Shown: one piece after another, positions 1 to 8,456 of the stretch
Layout: each line of letters begins with the position of its first letter
How positions within the stretch are numbered: the first letter of the stretch is position 1
NCBI RefSeq assembly: GCF_900105415.1
Contig: NZ_FNSM01000001.1
Span: 868,001 to 932,000, forward strand
Direction of reading: 5' to 3'
DNA from: Streptomyces sp. TLI_105
Lineage (GTDB): Bacteria; Actinomycetota; Actinomycetes; Streptomycetales; Streptomycetaceae
Length of the DNA: 64,000 nt
Made by a program: the position numbers and the translations under genes
Notes under the pieces: model-generated
Told to the model about the DNA's origin: nothing
Database searches by the model: none
What the model saw: the letters and a program-made list of their open reading frames with translations, nothing else

Positions 1-255
1 GCCGATCGGCGTCTGGTCTACCGCCCCCACGTCGAAGGCCCCCACGTACTGCCGGTCGAGCGACGGACCGCGGTGCAGCACCTGGGCCGGTTGGTCGGCA
101 CGGGCCGGGTCGCGGAGGTCGAACCAGGGCGGTTCCGCGCGGCGTAGCGCCCGCGCGACGTCCCGGTGTCCCGGAGTCGCCGACTCAAGAATTATCGAAA
201 GTGATTCGAATTTTAGTTTCGACGACGAAAACAGGCGCAGGGAATCACGAGTCAT
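1..255 (-). CDS. Possible partial ORF running off the left edge
   Basis: An open frame of 85 codons on the minus strand begins at an ATG at 253-255 and has no stop before the window edge. The distal part reads like a real protein (for example PPWFDLRDPARADQP), while the first 30 codons use A/T-ending codons (AAA, CTA, ATA, ATT) that look more like promoter DNA than Streptomyces coding sequence. No ribosome binding site is visible, so the true start may lie further in. The same stretch is also open on the plus strand up to a stop near 147, so strand is not certain. No family was recognised. Confidence 0.3.
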   Translation of the reverse strand, partial: MTRDSLRLFSSSKLKFESLSIILESATPGHRDVARALRRAEPPWFDLRDPARADQPAQVLHRGPSLDRQYVGAFDVGAVDQTPIG

Positions 256-328
256 GACCGCAGGGCAACACAGTGAGGAGGAAACCTGCGACGTCGTGGT
301 CATCAGCGCGGGAATGTCGAGCCTGGGC
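254..328 (+). pseudogene. N-terminal remnant of an FAD-dependent oxidoreductase
   Basis: After an ATG at 254 the translation contains CDVVVISAGMSSL, very close to the Rossmann FAD-binding signature DVVVIGAGxxGL found at the N-terminus of flavin monooxygenases and amine oxidases. A GGAG-type purine run is absent upstream, and the similarity stops within about 25 codons, where the frame turns into proline/arginine-rich nonsense. I read this as the first 25 codons of a flavoprotein gene whose remainder was deleted. It could also be coincidence in a short stretch. Confidence 0.35.
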
Positions 329-498
329 CACTGCCCCTCGTGCCCGGGAGGAGGACCGGCCCCGGCATCCCGACCCCCGGGCCGAGTGCGGCACACGCGG
401 AGTGTCCGAGGCCGACGCCCTCTCCCGCCTGTGAGGATGTCACCGTCGGTTTCGGAGCCCCCTCCCTGTCTTTACCCGCTCCCGCTCTGCGAGTCGCC

Positions 499-1890
499 GT
501 GATCGCTCTCCTCGTCCTGATGTCCCTGCTGTTCCTGTGGACCGTCGTGTCCGGCCGGTTGGCACGGTGGAGCATCACCGCCCCGATCACCTTCGCCGCG
601 GCCGGCATCCTCCTCAGCGGTCAGGAACACCCGGTCGTACCGCTCGACATGGACACCCACACCTTCCAGCGGGCCATCGAACTCGTCCTCGCGGTCATGC
701 TGTTCACCGACGCCACCGAGGCGCGGGGCTACGCCCGTCTGAAGGGCCCGGTCGGGGAGGGAAGGCTGCTGGGGATCGCCCTGCCGGACTCCCTCGTGCT
801 CGCCACACTGGCGGGCGCCCTCGTCTTCCCCGGAAGGAGCTGGTGGCTCCTCGCGGTCGCGGCCCTCGTCGTCATGTCCATGGACCTGGCCCCGGTGCTC
901 ACGATCCTGCGCGACGAGCGCGTGCCGCTGCGGGTGCGGGCCGCGCTCAACATCGAAGGCGGTTTCAACGACGGCTTGATCTCTCCGCTCTTCGTCTTCT
1001 GCGTCGCCAACCTGGTCTCGGCCGGGGGCGACACCTTCGGCGACCTCCTCCTCAACGCCCTCAAGGGCGCGGTGTACGCCGCGATCGTCGGCAGCGTCCT
1101 CGGGTTCCTGGCTTCCCAGATGGTGCGCCGGGCGCTCGATTCCGGGTGGGCCGAGCCCTCGGGCCTGCGCATGGCCGGCCTCGCCCTGCCCTTCCTGATG
1201 TACGCGGCTTCCGTTCTCGTCGAGGGCAACGGCTTCGTCGCGGCCTTCGTGGCGGGCCTCTGGTACGCGCGCACCGTCTCCGTGATCGGCGGCGGCTCCC
1301 TCGACCTGGTGCAGGACATCAGCCACCTGCTGGCCCTGGCGGTCTGGTACGCCTTCGGCGCGCTGGCCGCCGAGGTGTTCGCCGACGGGATCGCGCTCCA
1401 GGTCCTCGCCTACGCGTTCTCCGTCCTGACCGTGGCCCGGTTCGTTCCGGTGACGGCGTCGCTCGCCGGCACCGATTTCACCCGCTCGGAACGCGTCGCG
1501 ATCGGCTGGCTCGGGCCGCGCGGTGTCACCTCCATCGTCTTCGCCGTCCTCTCCTATATCCAACTCCCCAAGAATGAAGCGGACTTCATGGTAAACGTCA
1601 CCGCCGCGACGGTCGCGAAGGCGACGACCACCGAGATCCAGGCGACGACCACCAGGACGAGAGCCGTCGCTCCGCGCGCCACCGTGGGCAGCGCCGAGCC
1701 GATGTGCCCGGGGAACCACACCACCGCCACGACGAGGGCGCCGACCGCGATGAAGAGGGAGACCCCCGGTCCCGGCGCCGTGCCGAGGACGTACCGCTGG
1801 AGCACGGTCCCGCGCTCGGTGCGCCGGGCCCAGGTGCGCACCCGCTCCGGCGGCGCGGTCGAGAAGGCGACCGCGGTGAGCAGGAGGTAG
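499..1890 (+). CDS. Truncated cation/proton antiporter (CPA1-type), C-terminus lost
   Basis: The first about 370 residues form a multi-span membrane protein typical of monovalent cation/proton antiporters. Features include hydrophobic segments from residue 1, the ion-binding region around the motif [10 protein letters not shown], and the late conserved block [13 protein letters not shown]. After about position 1610 the translation becomes a Thr/Ala/Arg-rich string that is simply the antisense of the converging DUF1345 gene, so the native last helix or two are missing. The GTG at 499 is chosen because the hydrophobic domain starts there. An in-frame ATG at 340 would add a proline-rich leader of no recognisable character. 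Probably non-functional or only partly functional. Confidence 0.65.
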   Translation: MIALLVLMSLLFLWTVVSGRLARWSITAPITFAAAGILLSGQEHPVVPLDMDTHTFQRAIELVLAVMLFTDATEARGYARLKGPVGEGRLLGIALPDSLVLATLAGALVFPGRSWWLLAVAALVVMSMDLAPVLTILRDERVPLRVRAALNIEGGFNDGLISPLFVFCVANLVSAGGDTFGDLLLNALKGAVYAAIVGSVLGFLASQMVRRALDSGWAEPSGLRMAGLALPFLMYAASVLVEGNGFVAAFVAGLWYARTVSVIGGGSLDLVQDISHLLALAVWYAFGALAAEVFADGIALQVLAYAFSVLTVARFVPVTASLAGTDFTRSERVAIGWLGPRGVTSIVFAVLSYIQLPKNEADFMVNVTAATVAKATTTEIQATTTRTRAVAPRATVGSAEPMCPGNHTTATTRAPTAMKRETPGPGAVPRTYRWSTVPRSVRRAQVRTRSGGAVEKATAVSRR

Positions 1891-2069
1891 GGAACCAGAT
1901 AAGACAGCAGTACGAACACGCCCACATCGGCCACCGACGTCCGAGTCCAGCCGCTGTCGACGCCGATGAGCAGGCCTGCGGTTCCGAGCGCGAGGGCGAG
2001 GCTCACCGACGCCCGACGCCGCTCGGAGAGCCACCGGTTCCCGGCACGTCGGGGAGCACGTTCCTGCAC
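1554..2069 (-). CDS. DUF1345-like membrane protein, C-terminally truncated
   Basis: A 171-residue protein with four or five hydrophobic segments ([68 protein letters not shown]) after an Arg-rich N-terminus, the pattern of the DUF1345 family of unknown function. The GTG start at 2067-2069 has an AAGGAG Shine-Dalgarno about 8 nt upstream. Members are usually above 200 residues. Here the last conserved segment appears lost where the gene runs into the converging antiporter, and the final dozen residues look random. Both genes therefore seem to have lost their 3' ends at one junction near 1600. Confidence 0.55.
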   Translation of the reverse strand: MQERAPRRAGNRWLSERRRASVSLALALGTAGLLIGVDSGWTRTSVADVGVFVLLSYLVPYLLLTAVAFSTAPPERVRTWARRTERGTVLQRYVLGTAPGPGVSLFIAVGALVVAVVWFPGHIGSALPTVARGATALVLVVVAWISVVVAFATVAAVTFTMKSASFLGSWI

Positions 2070-2302
2070 GGGCGATCTCCTTGGAGCGATCGGCTACCGA
2101 CCGGGGAGAAACTACGGCATCGCGTGACTCTGGTCCGGGACGAGGCACGGCAGCCCGTCAGCGGAGTCGGCGAAAGACCGTCATGCGGCCGAGCTGGCAG
2201 GCGGGTCACAGCCGCATGCGGCCGACGCCGCGCTGCGCGCGCACCTCCATACGAGCGTCACCTCATGGATCCGGCCGCGTCACCAGCGGGTACGGACGGA
2301 AT

Positions 2303-3475
2303 CTAGAGCGCAGCGATGACGGTCTCCACCGCCGCGAAGGCGTCCTGGAGGTGGTCCTCCTGGATCGGTACCGGCCATGACGAGAGCTGCGCGACGACCG
2401 CTTCGTTGTCGAAGTCGATGTAGAGCATCTGGCCGTGGATGCCCAGGCACAACAGGACCCGGCGCTCGGCGTACGGCACCCAGAACTGGTTGCGGTACAT
2501 CCCGCCGGGGAGCAGTCCCATGTCGCTGGGATCGTCCGCGAACGCCTGCCGGGAGTCGGGTCCGCCGGTGAGGCAGTCCTCGATCCAGTGGGCGGGCACC
2601 AGGCCGATCCGGTTCTGCGGGCCTCCGTCGCGCCGGACGAGTTCGCCGAAGCGGGCGACGTCCCGCAGAGTGGCGGCCAGCCCACCGTCGAAGAACACGG
2701 CTCCGCCGCGGTCGACGGCCGCGTCCATGTCCTGCTCCGCCACCCGGGACCACAGCCGTCGGGACAGCAGCTCGGGCATCCGCTCACCGGCGGCGCGTTC
2801 ACACACCCATCCGAGGACGTCCGTCTCGCACGACCGGTACGTGAACGGGCCCCCGTGCGGGCGCTCGGCCCGCAGCAGCGTCAGGTACTCGTAGAGGCTC
2901 GCGGGCGCCCGGTCGTCCCCGCGCGGTGCCCAGCCGACCGCCTGGTCGACCTGGCTCACATCGGAGCCGGGGGTGAGGTAATCCTCGGAGAACCGGATCC
3001 CCGATCGCATGTCGAGGATGTCACGGACCCTCGCCCCGGCGTAGCCCGAAGAGGCCAGTTCCGGTACGTACGCGGTGATCAGCCCGTCCACGTCGAGGTG
3101 ACCGTCGGCCACCAGGCCGGCAGCCACCACGCCGATGATCGACTTGCTGACCGAGTACAGCATGTGCGGGCGATCGGGGGTGAGGTCGCCGGGGTACGAC
3201 TCGTGCCGCACCGTGCCGCGGTGGACCACGATCAGGCCGTCGGTACAGGTACGGGCCACGATGTCGGCCACCGTCGTGGTCCCCGAGGAGGGCGAGGCGA
3301 CCGGGAGGTCGAGGGTCAGCGGCTCGCCGTCGGGGAGCGGGATCGGGTGGCACCCGGCGGCGACCCGAGCGGTCGGCACCACCTCGCGCATCCTGCCGGC
3401 GGTGTATCGGTTGTGCGGGCCCTGCTGCCAGGTCGCCAGGGAGATGGGCGCGGGCAAGTGAGGTGACGGAGACAT
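2303..3475 (-). CDS. Serine hydrolase, class C beta-lactamase / NylB-like
   Basis: A 390-residue protein of the beta-lactamase/transpeptidase-like superfamily. The catalytic Ser-x-x-Lys tetrad is visible as SVSK in YSVSKSIIGVV, followed by a helix-rich central domain and a second motif in FTYRSCETDVLGWV at the place of the usual Tyr-x-Asn. This arrangement is typical of the 6-aminohexanoate-dimer hydrolase (NylB) and esterase branch acting on amides or esters. The ATG at 3473-3475 is preceded by GAGAGG about 8 nt upstream. No signal peptide is seen, so it is probably cytoplasmic. It lies 136 nt downstream of the aldehyde dehydrogenase and is likely the last gene of the amine-oxidation operon, perhaps hydrolysing an amide to release the amine substrate. 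That role is inference. Confidence 0.82.
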   Translation of the reverse strand: MSPSPHLPAPISLATWQQGPHNRYTAGRMREVVPTARVAAGCHPIPLPDGEPLTLDLPVASPSSGTTTVADIVARTCTDGLIVVHRGTVRHESYPGDLTPDRPHMLYSVSKSIIGVVAAGLVADGHLDVDGLITAYVPELASSGYAGARVRDILDMRSGIRFSEDYLTPGSDVSQVDQAVGWAPRGDDRAPASLYEYLTLLRAERPHGGPFTYRSCETDVLGWVCERAAGERMPELLSRRLWSRVAEQDMDAAVDRGGAVFFDGGLAATLRDVARFGELVRRDGGPQNRIGLVPAHWIEDCLTGGPDSRQAFADDPSDMGLLPGGMYRNQFWVPYAERRVLLCLGIHGQMLYIDFDNEAVVAQLSSWPVPIQEDHLQDAFAAVETVIAAL

Positions 3476-3611
3476 GGAAGGACCTCTCGTTTCTGCGGCG
3501 GTGGTGCACTGGGACGACGGATCGGCTCGGGGATCGGTGAGGTGAGCGGGCCGCGTCACGGGCGCCCCGGGGGTGAGTACGGTGTCGGTCGCGGTGCCCG
3601 TGGCAACGGCG

Positions 3612-5336
3612 TCAGCCGCGCAGGGCTGAGGCGAAGAGGGCGGGGAGGTCCTGCCAGCGGGGGCGGGCGGCGAACTCGGTCAGGAGGCGGCCGGTGCGGG
3701 CGGCGGTGGCGTTGGTGACGAACCACGGCGGCTTCGGGGAAAGGGACGACTCGCCGTGCAGGACGGATCGCGGTGCGGGCCTGAACGGGCCCGTGACGAG
3801 GGTGCGTTCGGTGTGGTCCAAGAGCAGGGCGTTGTGGACGATGCCGATGCCGCTCTGCACGTCCTCCAGGGTGTGGCCGGGGAAGGCACCCCAGGTGGCG
3901 CGCGGGGTCGCGTAGCCGGCGCCGGTCCAGGCGTTGACGGAGATGGTGCCGTAGCGGAGTTCGGCGATCGCGTCGCGCAGGCACGTGCCGAGCGCCTTGA
4001 TGGTGTCGGGATGGGCGATGAGGTTGGCTCCGAGGGTGCCGTGCAGCCTGTCGTTGGCCGCGGCGACCGCTGCGTCGAGGAACCGGGCGTCGGTTCCGGG
4101 CAGTTCGGCGACGCCGAGGACCGGGCCGAAGTACTCGGTCGTGAAGGCGGACTCGTTGTCGTCGGTGAGGTCGAGACCGGTGAGGAGGGTGCGTTCGGGA
4201 GTGCCGCCGGGCTTCTCCGCACCGGGGTGGAGGTCCCGCGCGGACTGGACGCGGGCCTCGCAGCCGGGGTACCAGGCCGGGCGGGCGGGTGCGGTCGCGA
4301 GTGCCCGGCGCAGGGCGGTGAGGAAGGCGTTCTTCTGCGGCCAGTCGGAGCTGATGACGAGGATCTGGCCGGCGATGCAGTTGCAGCCGCTGTTGTGCAG
4401 ACGCATGGTCGCGACGTGTTCGGCCTGGTAGCGCAGGTCCGCGTCGGACCATGCGCCGGGCAGGACGATGATCGGGGAGACGCCGCCGAGTTCGCTGGTG
4501 ATCGGTTTCGTCAGCTTCGGTGTACCCGAGGCCCGGGAGGCGTCCCCGTCCCCGCCGGTTCCCCAGACCACGGCGTCGTGGGTGGTCGCGCTGCCGGTCA
4601 TGTGGACGGCGGCGATTCCGGGGTGCTCGGCGAGTGCCGCGCCCACCCCGGAGCCGCCGGTGACGATCTCGACCAGGCCCCTGGCGGTGAGCGGTTCGAA
4701 GACCGCCCGGTACACGTCGGCGAGCGGGTCGGTGGTGGGGTTGAGTTTGAGGACGGCGGTGCGGTTCTCGGCGTACAGCTGGTACAGCACGTCCAGGGGC
4801 GGGATGGAGAAGATGTTGCCCGCGCCCAGGACCAGGGCCACTCCCCTGGTCCGTCGCGGGGTGCGCTGGGTGAGGCCGGCCGTTGCACGGAGCTGGTCCT
4901 CGGTGACTCCGGGGGTCGTCCAGACCTCGGCGTGGAAGCCGTTCAGGAGCAGCTTGTCGTAGGTGTCGTACGGGAGGACCTGGACGGCGAGCCGGCCGCC
5001 CGGGGCCGGAGTGATCCTGGTGTCGCCGAGGACGTCGGCTCCCTCGTCGAGGCGTCGCAGGGTCTCCTGGAGCGCCTGGAGGTAGGTGAGGACCGCGTAC
5101 GGGCCGCTCATCCATTCCTCGCCGACGAGCGGGGAGGCGGGGTGCAGTTGCTTGATCCCGGCCGCGGTGCGGACCCATTCGTCGGCCACGGCCGCGGTGG
5201 CCGCCGTAACGTCGAGGAGCAGCTCGCGTCGTTCGGCGAGGCAGGTGCGGGCCCAGGCGTGTTCACCGGTGGCGAGTCGTGCGATGAGGGCGTCGAGGGC
5301 GTGATCGGCACCGGGGGCGGTAGGGGCGGTGTTCAT
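3612..5336 (-). CDS. Aldehyde dehydrogenase family protein
   Basis: A 574-residue NAD(P)-dependent aldehyde dehydrogenase, somewhat longer than the usual 480-500 residues because of an N-terminal extension of about 100 residues. Visible signatures are the nucleotide-binding strand GVALVLGAGNIFSIPPLDVL, the general-base block ITSELGGVSP, and the catalytic-cysteine region HNSGCNCIAGQ. The gene begins 24 nt after the flavin amine oxidase stop and is surely co-transcribed with it. The natural reading is that the oxidase makes an aldehyde from an amine and this enzyme oxidises it to the acid. The Shine-Dalgarno is weak, suggesting translational coupling to the upstream gene. Confidence 0.88.
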   Translation of the reverse strand: MNTAPTAPGADHALDALIARLATGEHAWARTCLAERRELLLDVTAATAAVADEWVRTAAGIKQLHPASPLVGEEWMSGPYAVLTYLQALQETLRRLDEGADVLGDTRITPAPGGRLAVQVLPYDTYDKLLLNGFHAEVWTTPGVTEDQLRATAGLTQRTPRRTRGVALVLGAGNIFSIPPLDVLYQLYAENRTAVLKLNPTTDPLADVYRAVFEPLTARGLVEIVTGGSGVGAALAEHPGIAAVHMTGSATTHDAVVWGTGGDGDASRASGTPKLTKPITSELGGVSPIIVLPGAWSDADLRYQAEHVATMRLHNSGCNCIAGQILVISSDWPQKNAFLTALRRALATAPARPAWYPGCEARVQSARDLHPGAEKPGGTPERTLLTGLDLTDDNESAFTTEYFGPVLGVAELPGTDARFLDAAVAAANDRLHGTLGANLIAHPDTIKALGTCLRDAIAELRYGTISVNAWTGAGYATPRATWGAFPGHTLEDVQSGIGIVHNALLLDHTERTLVTGPFRPAPRSVLHGESSLSPKPPWFVTNATAARTGRLLTEFAARPRWQDLPALFASALRG

Positions 5337-5360
5337 GGTGGGGTCTCGCTCACGTCGGGG

Positions 5361-6737
5361 TCAGGAGAGCTTGGGGAGGATCTCGTTGGCGACGCGGTGG
5401 CCGGATTCGGCGGCTCCGTCGATGTAGCCCGGCCAGCGGGTGGCGGTCTCGGTGCCGGCCCAGTGCAGGGGGCCGACCGGGCGGCGCAGCGCCGGGCCGA
5501 AGCGGGTGAGGGTGCCGGGCGGGGTGAAGGCTCCGTAACAGCCGCGGCTGTACTCCTCCTCCGCCCAGTCGCGTTCGATGTAGGCGAGGGGGTTGCGGGC
5601 CTTGGGGCCGAAGTAGCCGACGAGGTCGTCGATGACCAGGGCGCGGCGCTCATCGGGTTCCATGCGGGAGGCGGTGTCGGCGTGCCGGCCTTCGAGGAAG
5701 CCGACGAGCACGCCGCACGAGCCGTCGTGAGGGGTGTTGTCGAAGACGGTGCCGAAGGGGCGGTGGATGCTGTTCGCCTGTCCGCTGAGGCCCGCGTGGC
5801 GCCAGAACGGCTCGTCGTAGGCGACGTTGACCTTGATGACCCGGCCCATCGGCATCCGCTGGACGAGCTGGTCGCGGTCGCCGGGCAGGCCCGGGGTGTA
5901 GCGGATGCGGGCGGCGAGCGGCGGCGGCACCGCGACCACGGCCCGCCGGGCGCGGACGGTCGGGCCGCCGCGCGTGGTGACACGGACGCCGGAGGCCGCC
6001 GTGGGCTGCCACTCGATCTCGGTGACGGGCGCGTCCAGGACGACCCGGTCACCGAGCTCCGCGGCCAGTTCGAGCGCGATGCGCTGCGACCCGCCGACGA
6101 CGCGGTCCTGCTGGGCCCCGTCGACGACGTTGATCAGCGGGTCGAGGCCGCCGGCGGCGCCGACGTAGAAGGCGGCCCAGAGCGCGGACATGTCCTCGGG
6201 CTCGGCCGAGAAGACCGCTTCGGTGATCAGGCGGAAGAAGTTACGGCCGCCGGGTGTGCGCGCGGTCCTGCGCAGCCAGGTGTCGAAGGTCTGGCGGTCC
6301 AGCCCCTCGGCCTGGGGCGCTCGCCAGGGATCGGTCGCCGTCACTTGGCGCGCGATCCGGTCCAGCCGGTACTGGGTCTGCCCGATGTCGGCGAGGACCA
6401 GAGGGTTCATCTTGGGGATCCGCCCCGTGTAGTGGCGGCGGGTGGCGTCGAACTCGCTGATGTGCTCGCCGTCGGCGTACGTCGGGTAGGTCCGCAGGCC
6501 CAGTTCCCCGATCAGCTCCAGGGCCTGGTGCTGGGTGGGACCTACCCACTGCCCGCCCACCTCGATGGGGGCGCCGCCGGGCAGCTCGCCGTTGAGGAGC
6601 CGCCCGCCGACCCGGTCACGTGCCTCCAAAACCAGGACCTCCGTTCCGCTCCGTACGAGGTCACGGGCGGCCACCAGGCCCGCCACCCCGGCTCCGACGA
6701 TCACGACGTCCGCTGACTTCTCCATCACGGCCACCAT
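5361..6737 (-). CDS. Flavin monoamine oxidase family protein
   Basis: A 458-residue FAD-dependent amine oxidase. The N-terminal dinucleotide-binding motif is VVIVGAGVAGLVAA, followed by the RVGGR motif, and the C-terminal FAD/substrate motif is LHWAGTETATRWPGYIDGA. It lies in the putrescine/tyramine oxidase branch, converting a primary amine to an aldehyde with ammonia and hydrogen peroxide. The listed ATG at 6735-6737 lies at the edge of the operator. A second in-frame ATG at 6723-6725 (MEKSADVV) is an equally good start. First gene of the operon with the aldehyde dehydrogenase and serine hydrolase, and divergent from the TetR gene, which probably represses it. Confidence 0.92.
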   Translation of the reverse strand: MVAVMEKSADVVIVGAGVAGLVAARDLVRSGTEVLVLEARDRVGGRLLNGELPGGAPIEVGGQWVGPTQHQALELIGELGLRTYPTYADGEHISEFDATRRHYTGRIPKMNPLVLADIGQTQYRLDRIARQVTATDPWRAPQAEGLDRQTFDTWLRRTARTPGGRNFFRLITEAVFSAEPEDMSALWAAFYVGAAGGLDPLINVVDGAQQDRVVGGSQRIALELAAELGDRVVLDAPVTEIEWQPTAASGVRVTTRGGPTVRARRAVVAVPPPLAARIRYTPGLPGDRDQLVQRMPMGRVIKVNVAYDEPFWRHAGLSGQANSIHRPFGTVFDNTPHDGSCGVLVGFLEGRHADTASRMEPDERRALVIDDLVGYFGPKARNPLAYIERDWAEEEYSRGCYGAFTPPGTLTRFGPALRRPVGPLHWAGTETATRWPGYIDGAAESGHRVANEILPKLS

Positions 6738-6738
6738 T

Positions 6739-6771
6739 CATACAGAGTGCATCTGACATACACACTGTATG
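6739..6771. promoter_or_regulatory. Palindromic TetR operator between amine oxidase operon and tetR
   Basis: Two inverted half-sites, CATACAGAGTGCAT (6739-6752) and the complement of CATACAGTGTGTAT (6757-6771), match in 12 of 14 positions and fill the short divergent intergenic gap. The right half also contains its own small palindrome ATACAnnnTGTAT. The site overlaps or abuts both start codons, so one bound TetR dimer pair would block both genes. Confidence 0.65.
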
Positions 6772-6786
6772 TGGTATCCATGGCGT

Positions 6787-7395
6787 ATGGAAACACTGCG
6801 CGAGAAATACGCGGAGAACACGCGCCGCGCCCTGCTCGACACGGGGCTGCGGCTCTTCACGGAACGTGACTACGCGAGCGTCTCCGCGGAGGAACTGGTG
6901 CGTACCGCCGGGCTGACGCGGGGTGCGCTGTACCACCACTTCCAGGGCAAGCCCGGACTCTTCGAGGCCGTCTTCGAGGAACTGGAACGGCAGGCCAGCG
7001 AGCGCATCCGGGCGGCGATCGCGCCCGTGGCCGATCCGCGCGAGCGCGCGTACCGGGGTGTCGACGCGTTCCTCGACGTCTGCGCCGGACATGCCTACCG
7101 CCACATCGTGCTCCAGCAAGGACCGATCGCCCTGGGCTGGCAGCGGTGGCGCGAGCTGGACCACCTGTACCTCGGCGGCCTGGTCCTCGACATCGTGAAC
7201 GCCGCGCTCGACGCCGGTCGGCTGCGCCCCCACCCGGCCCACCTGGTCGCCCGGGCGTTCTACGGCACGCTCACCGAGCTGTCCCTCACGATCACGGAGA
7301 CCGACGAGCCGGAGCAGGCCCGCGCTCAGGCGGCCGCACTTGTCCGCGACCTCATCGGCGGGGTGGTGACCGACGGCGGCCCGCCGTCGGCCTGA
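6787..7395 (+). CDS. TetR family transcriptional regulator
   Basis: About 202 residues. The N-terminal helix-turn-helix is complete (ALLDTGLRLFTERDYASVS then ELVRTAGLTRGALYHHFQGK), and the C-terminal ligand/dimer domain has the usual length. I prefer the ATG at 6787 (METLREKY) because an upstream in-frame ATG at 6769 would lie inside the operator. No strong Shine-Dalgarno is present, so the transcript may be nearly leaderless. By position it should repress itself and the divergent amine oxidase/aldehyde dehydrogenase operon, with an amine or aldehyde as a plausible inducer. Confidence 0.92.
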   Translation: METLREKYAENTRRALLDTGLRLFTERDYASVSAEELVRTAGLTRGALYHHFQGKPGLFEAVFEELERQASERIRAAIAPVADPRERAYRGVDAFLDVCAGHAYRHIVLQQGPIALGWQRWRELDHLYLGGLVLDIVNAALDAGRLRPHPAHLVARAFYGTLTELSLTITETDEPEQARAQAAALVRDLIGGVVTDGGPPSA

Positions 7396-8156
7396 CGGCC
7401 TCGGTCACGGCGTTACCCGCGGGAGGCGTCGCCGCCGCCCCCACTCAGGTCACCGCCTCACTCCCCTGAGCGGCCTCGCCCGCGTCGGCCTCACCCCGAG
7501 CCCTTCGCTGTCTCCGACAACGTGGACGTGTGCTTCCAGACCCAGTATGTCCTCGGTTACTACGGCTCTGGCGACGACCGCGTGCCCCAGCTCGTCCGCC
7601 TGGCCTCCGCGCGGGTGTGGGTCCACTCGGGGACAACAGGGGCCTTTCGAGGAGTTCAGTGCCGCCGCGCTGGGGTGGACGGCCAAGCCCCAGGGGGATC
7701 TGGGGACTTCGACACTTGGGCGGTGGGCGGTCGGCGCGCGGCGAACAGTGCGGCGCGGCCGACATCGGTCAGTGCGACGGGTTGGTCGGCGCGCACGGCG
7801 TGGCCAGTACCTCGGGGGACCAGGCCGGCCTCCTCCCATCTCTGTGCCGGGATGGCGCCGACGACACGCAAGGCGGAGCACGGGGCCCGCACTCCGTCCT
7901 CGCTCAAGCCCCATTAAGACGCGGTTGCTCAGAGCCTCCGTACGAGCGTCGTGCGCGGTATTTCCCCGTCCACCGCACCCGCCGCCGTGAACCGGTCGTC
8001 ACGTGGCTGAGGTCCAGAACGCGCTTCGCGCGGCAACAAAAAGGAGACCGCTCGGCCGAGGAGGTGATGGATCGCACGTTTCGAATCCGCACTCCCGCGA
8101 CGGTCCACCGCAGCACGGTGTCCCTCCGTTCATACGTCCAAAGGGGTCATTTGCCG
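7396..8156. other. Degenerate intergenic stretch without an intact gene
   Basis: About 760 bases with no convincing complete gene. Short stretches look like ex-coding DNA. On the minus strand 7656-7907 includes RADQPVALTDVGRAALFAAR, which resembles the end of a winged-helix or arsenic-type regulator. Around 7510-7620 both strands read plausibly for about 30 codons. Frames break repeatedly, as expected for decayed genes next to an insertion sequence. Confidence 0.45.
7656..7907 (-). pseudogene. Possible remnant of a regulatory protein
   Basis: An 83-codon open frame contains WEEAGLVPRGTGHAV and VALTDVGRAALFAAR, a style seen in winged-helix regulators where a residue string ending in LTxxGRxxL closes the recognition wing. 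The remainder is low-complexity Pro/Ala/Arg sequence. No ribosome binding site or conserved N-terminus was found. Treated as a fragment; it may equally be a chance open frame. Confidence 0.2.
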
Positions 8157-8425
8157 TGAGCCTTCCGGATTTTGCTGTTGAGGTCCTCAACGGAACAGCC
8201 ATCACCCTGGCGTCCGGAGCCGTCACCTACGGGGTGGCGAAGATCGTCGCGCCAGTACGCTCGATCATGAGTCGCGCAACGGCTGCTGAGCAGGACGCCG
8301 TCATCGCCGTGCTCGACGACCCGAACGCCACGCCGGAGGAGCTCGCGGCCCGCGTGAGGCCGCTACTCGAGGCGCACCTGGCCGCATACCCGGCCGCCGT
8401 CAGCGAATGCAAGGCTCTAGGTGTG
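8157..8425 (+). pseudogene. Small hypothetical protein truncated by the IS481 element
   Basis: From a GTG at 8157, with AAAGGGG about 11 nt upstream, the frame reads about 88 residues of convincing protein. A hydrophobic helix (AITLASGAVTYGVAKIV) is followed by a charged helical region with DDPNATPEELAARVRPLLEAHL. This resembles a family of small Streptomyces proteins whose N-terminal helix precedes a short conserved domain. At about 8422 the insertion sequence begins and the last 20 codons of the open frame (to 8482) are IS DNA read antisense. The native C-terminus is therefore lost. Function unknown. Confidence 0.55.
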
Positions 8426-8426
8426 C

Positions 8427-8456
8427 GACTGCCGCAGCTTGATTACAGCGGGGTCT
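8427..8456. repeat. IS481 left terminal inverted repeat
   Basis: Starts GACTGCCGCAGC and ends GGGGTCT; pairs with the complement of 9451-9480 at 22 of 30 positions. It covers the transposase stop codon side. Confidence 0.75.

Noticed and set aside
472..2148. Long minus-strand open frame of 558 codons opposite the antiporter
   Set aside because: Translation is Gly/Arg/Asp-rich antisense noise typical of high-GC genes; the plus strand has clear membrane-protein sequence and motifs.
3756..6716. Plus-strand open frame of 986 codons over the amine-oxidase operon
   Set aside because: It is antisense to two well-supported genes (aldehyde dehydrogenase, amine oxidase) and has Gly/Val/Glu-rich shadow composition.
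8079..8092. TTTCGAATCC resembling a tRNA T-loop
   Set aside because: Flanking bases do not pair as a T-stem and no acceptor, D or anticodon arms fit; not a tRNA or an attachment site I can support.
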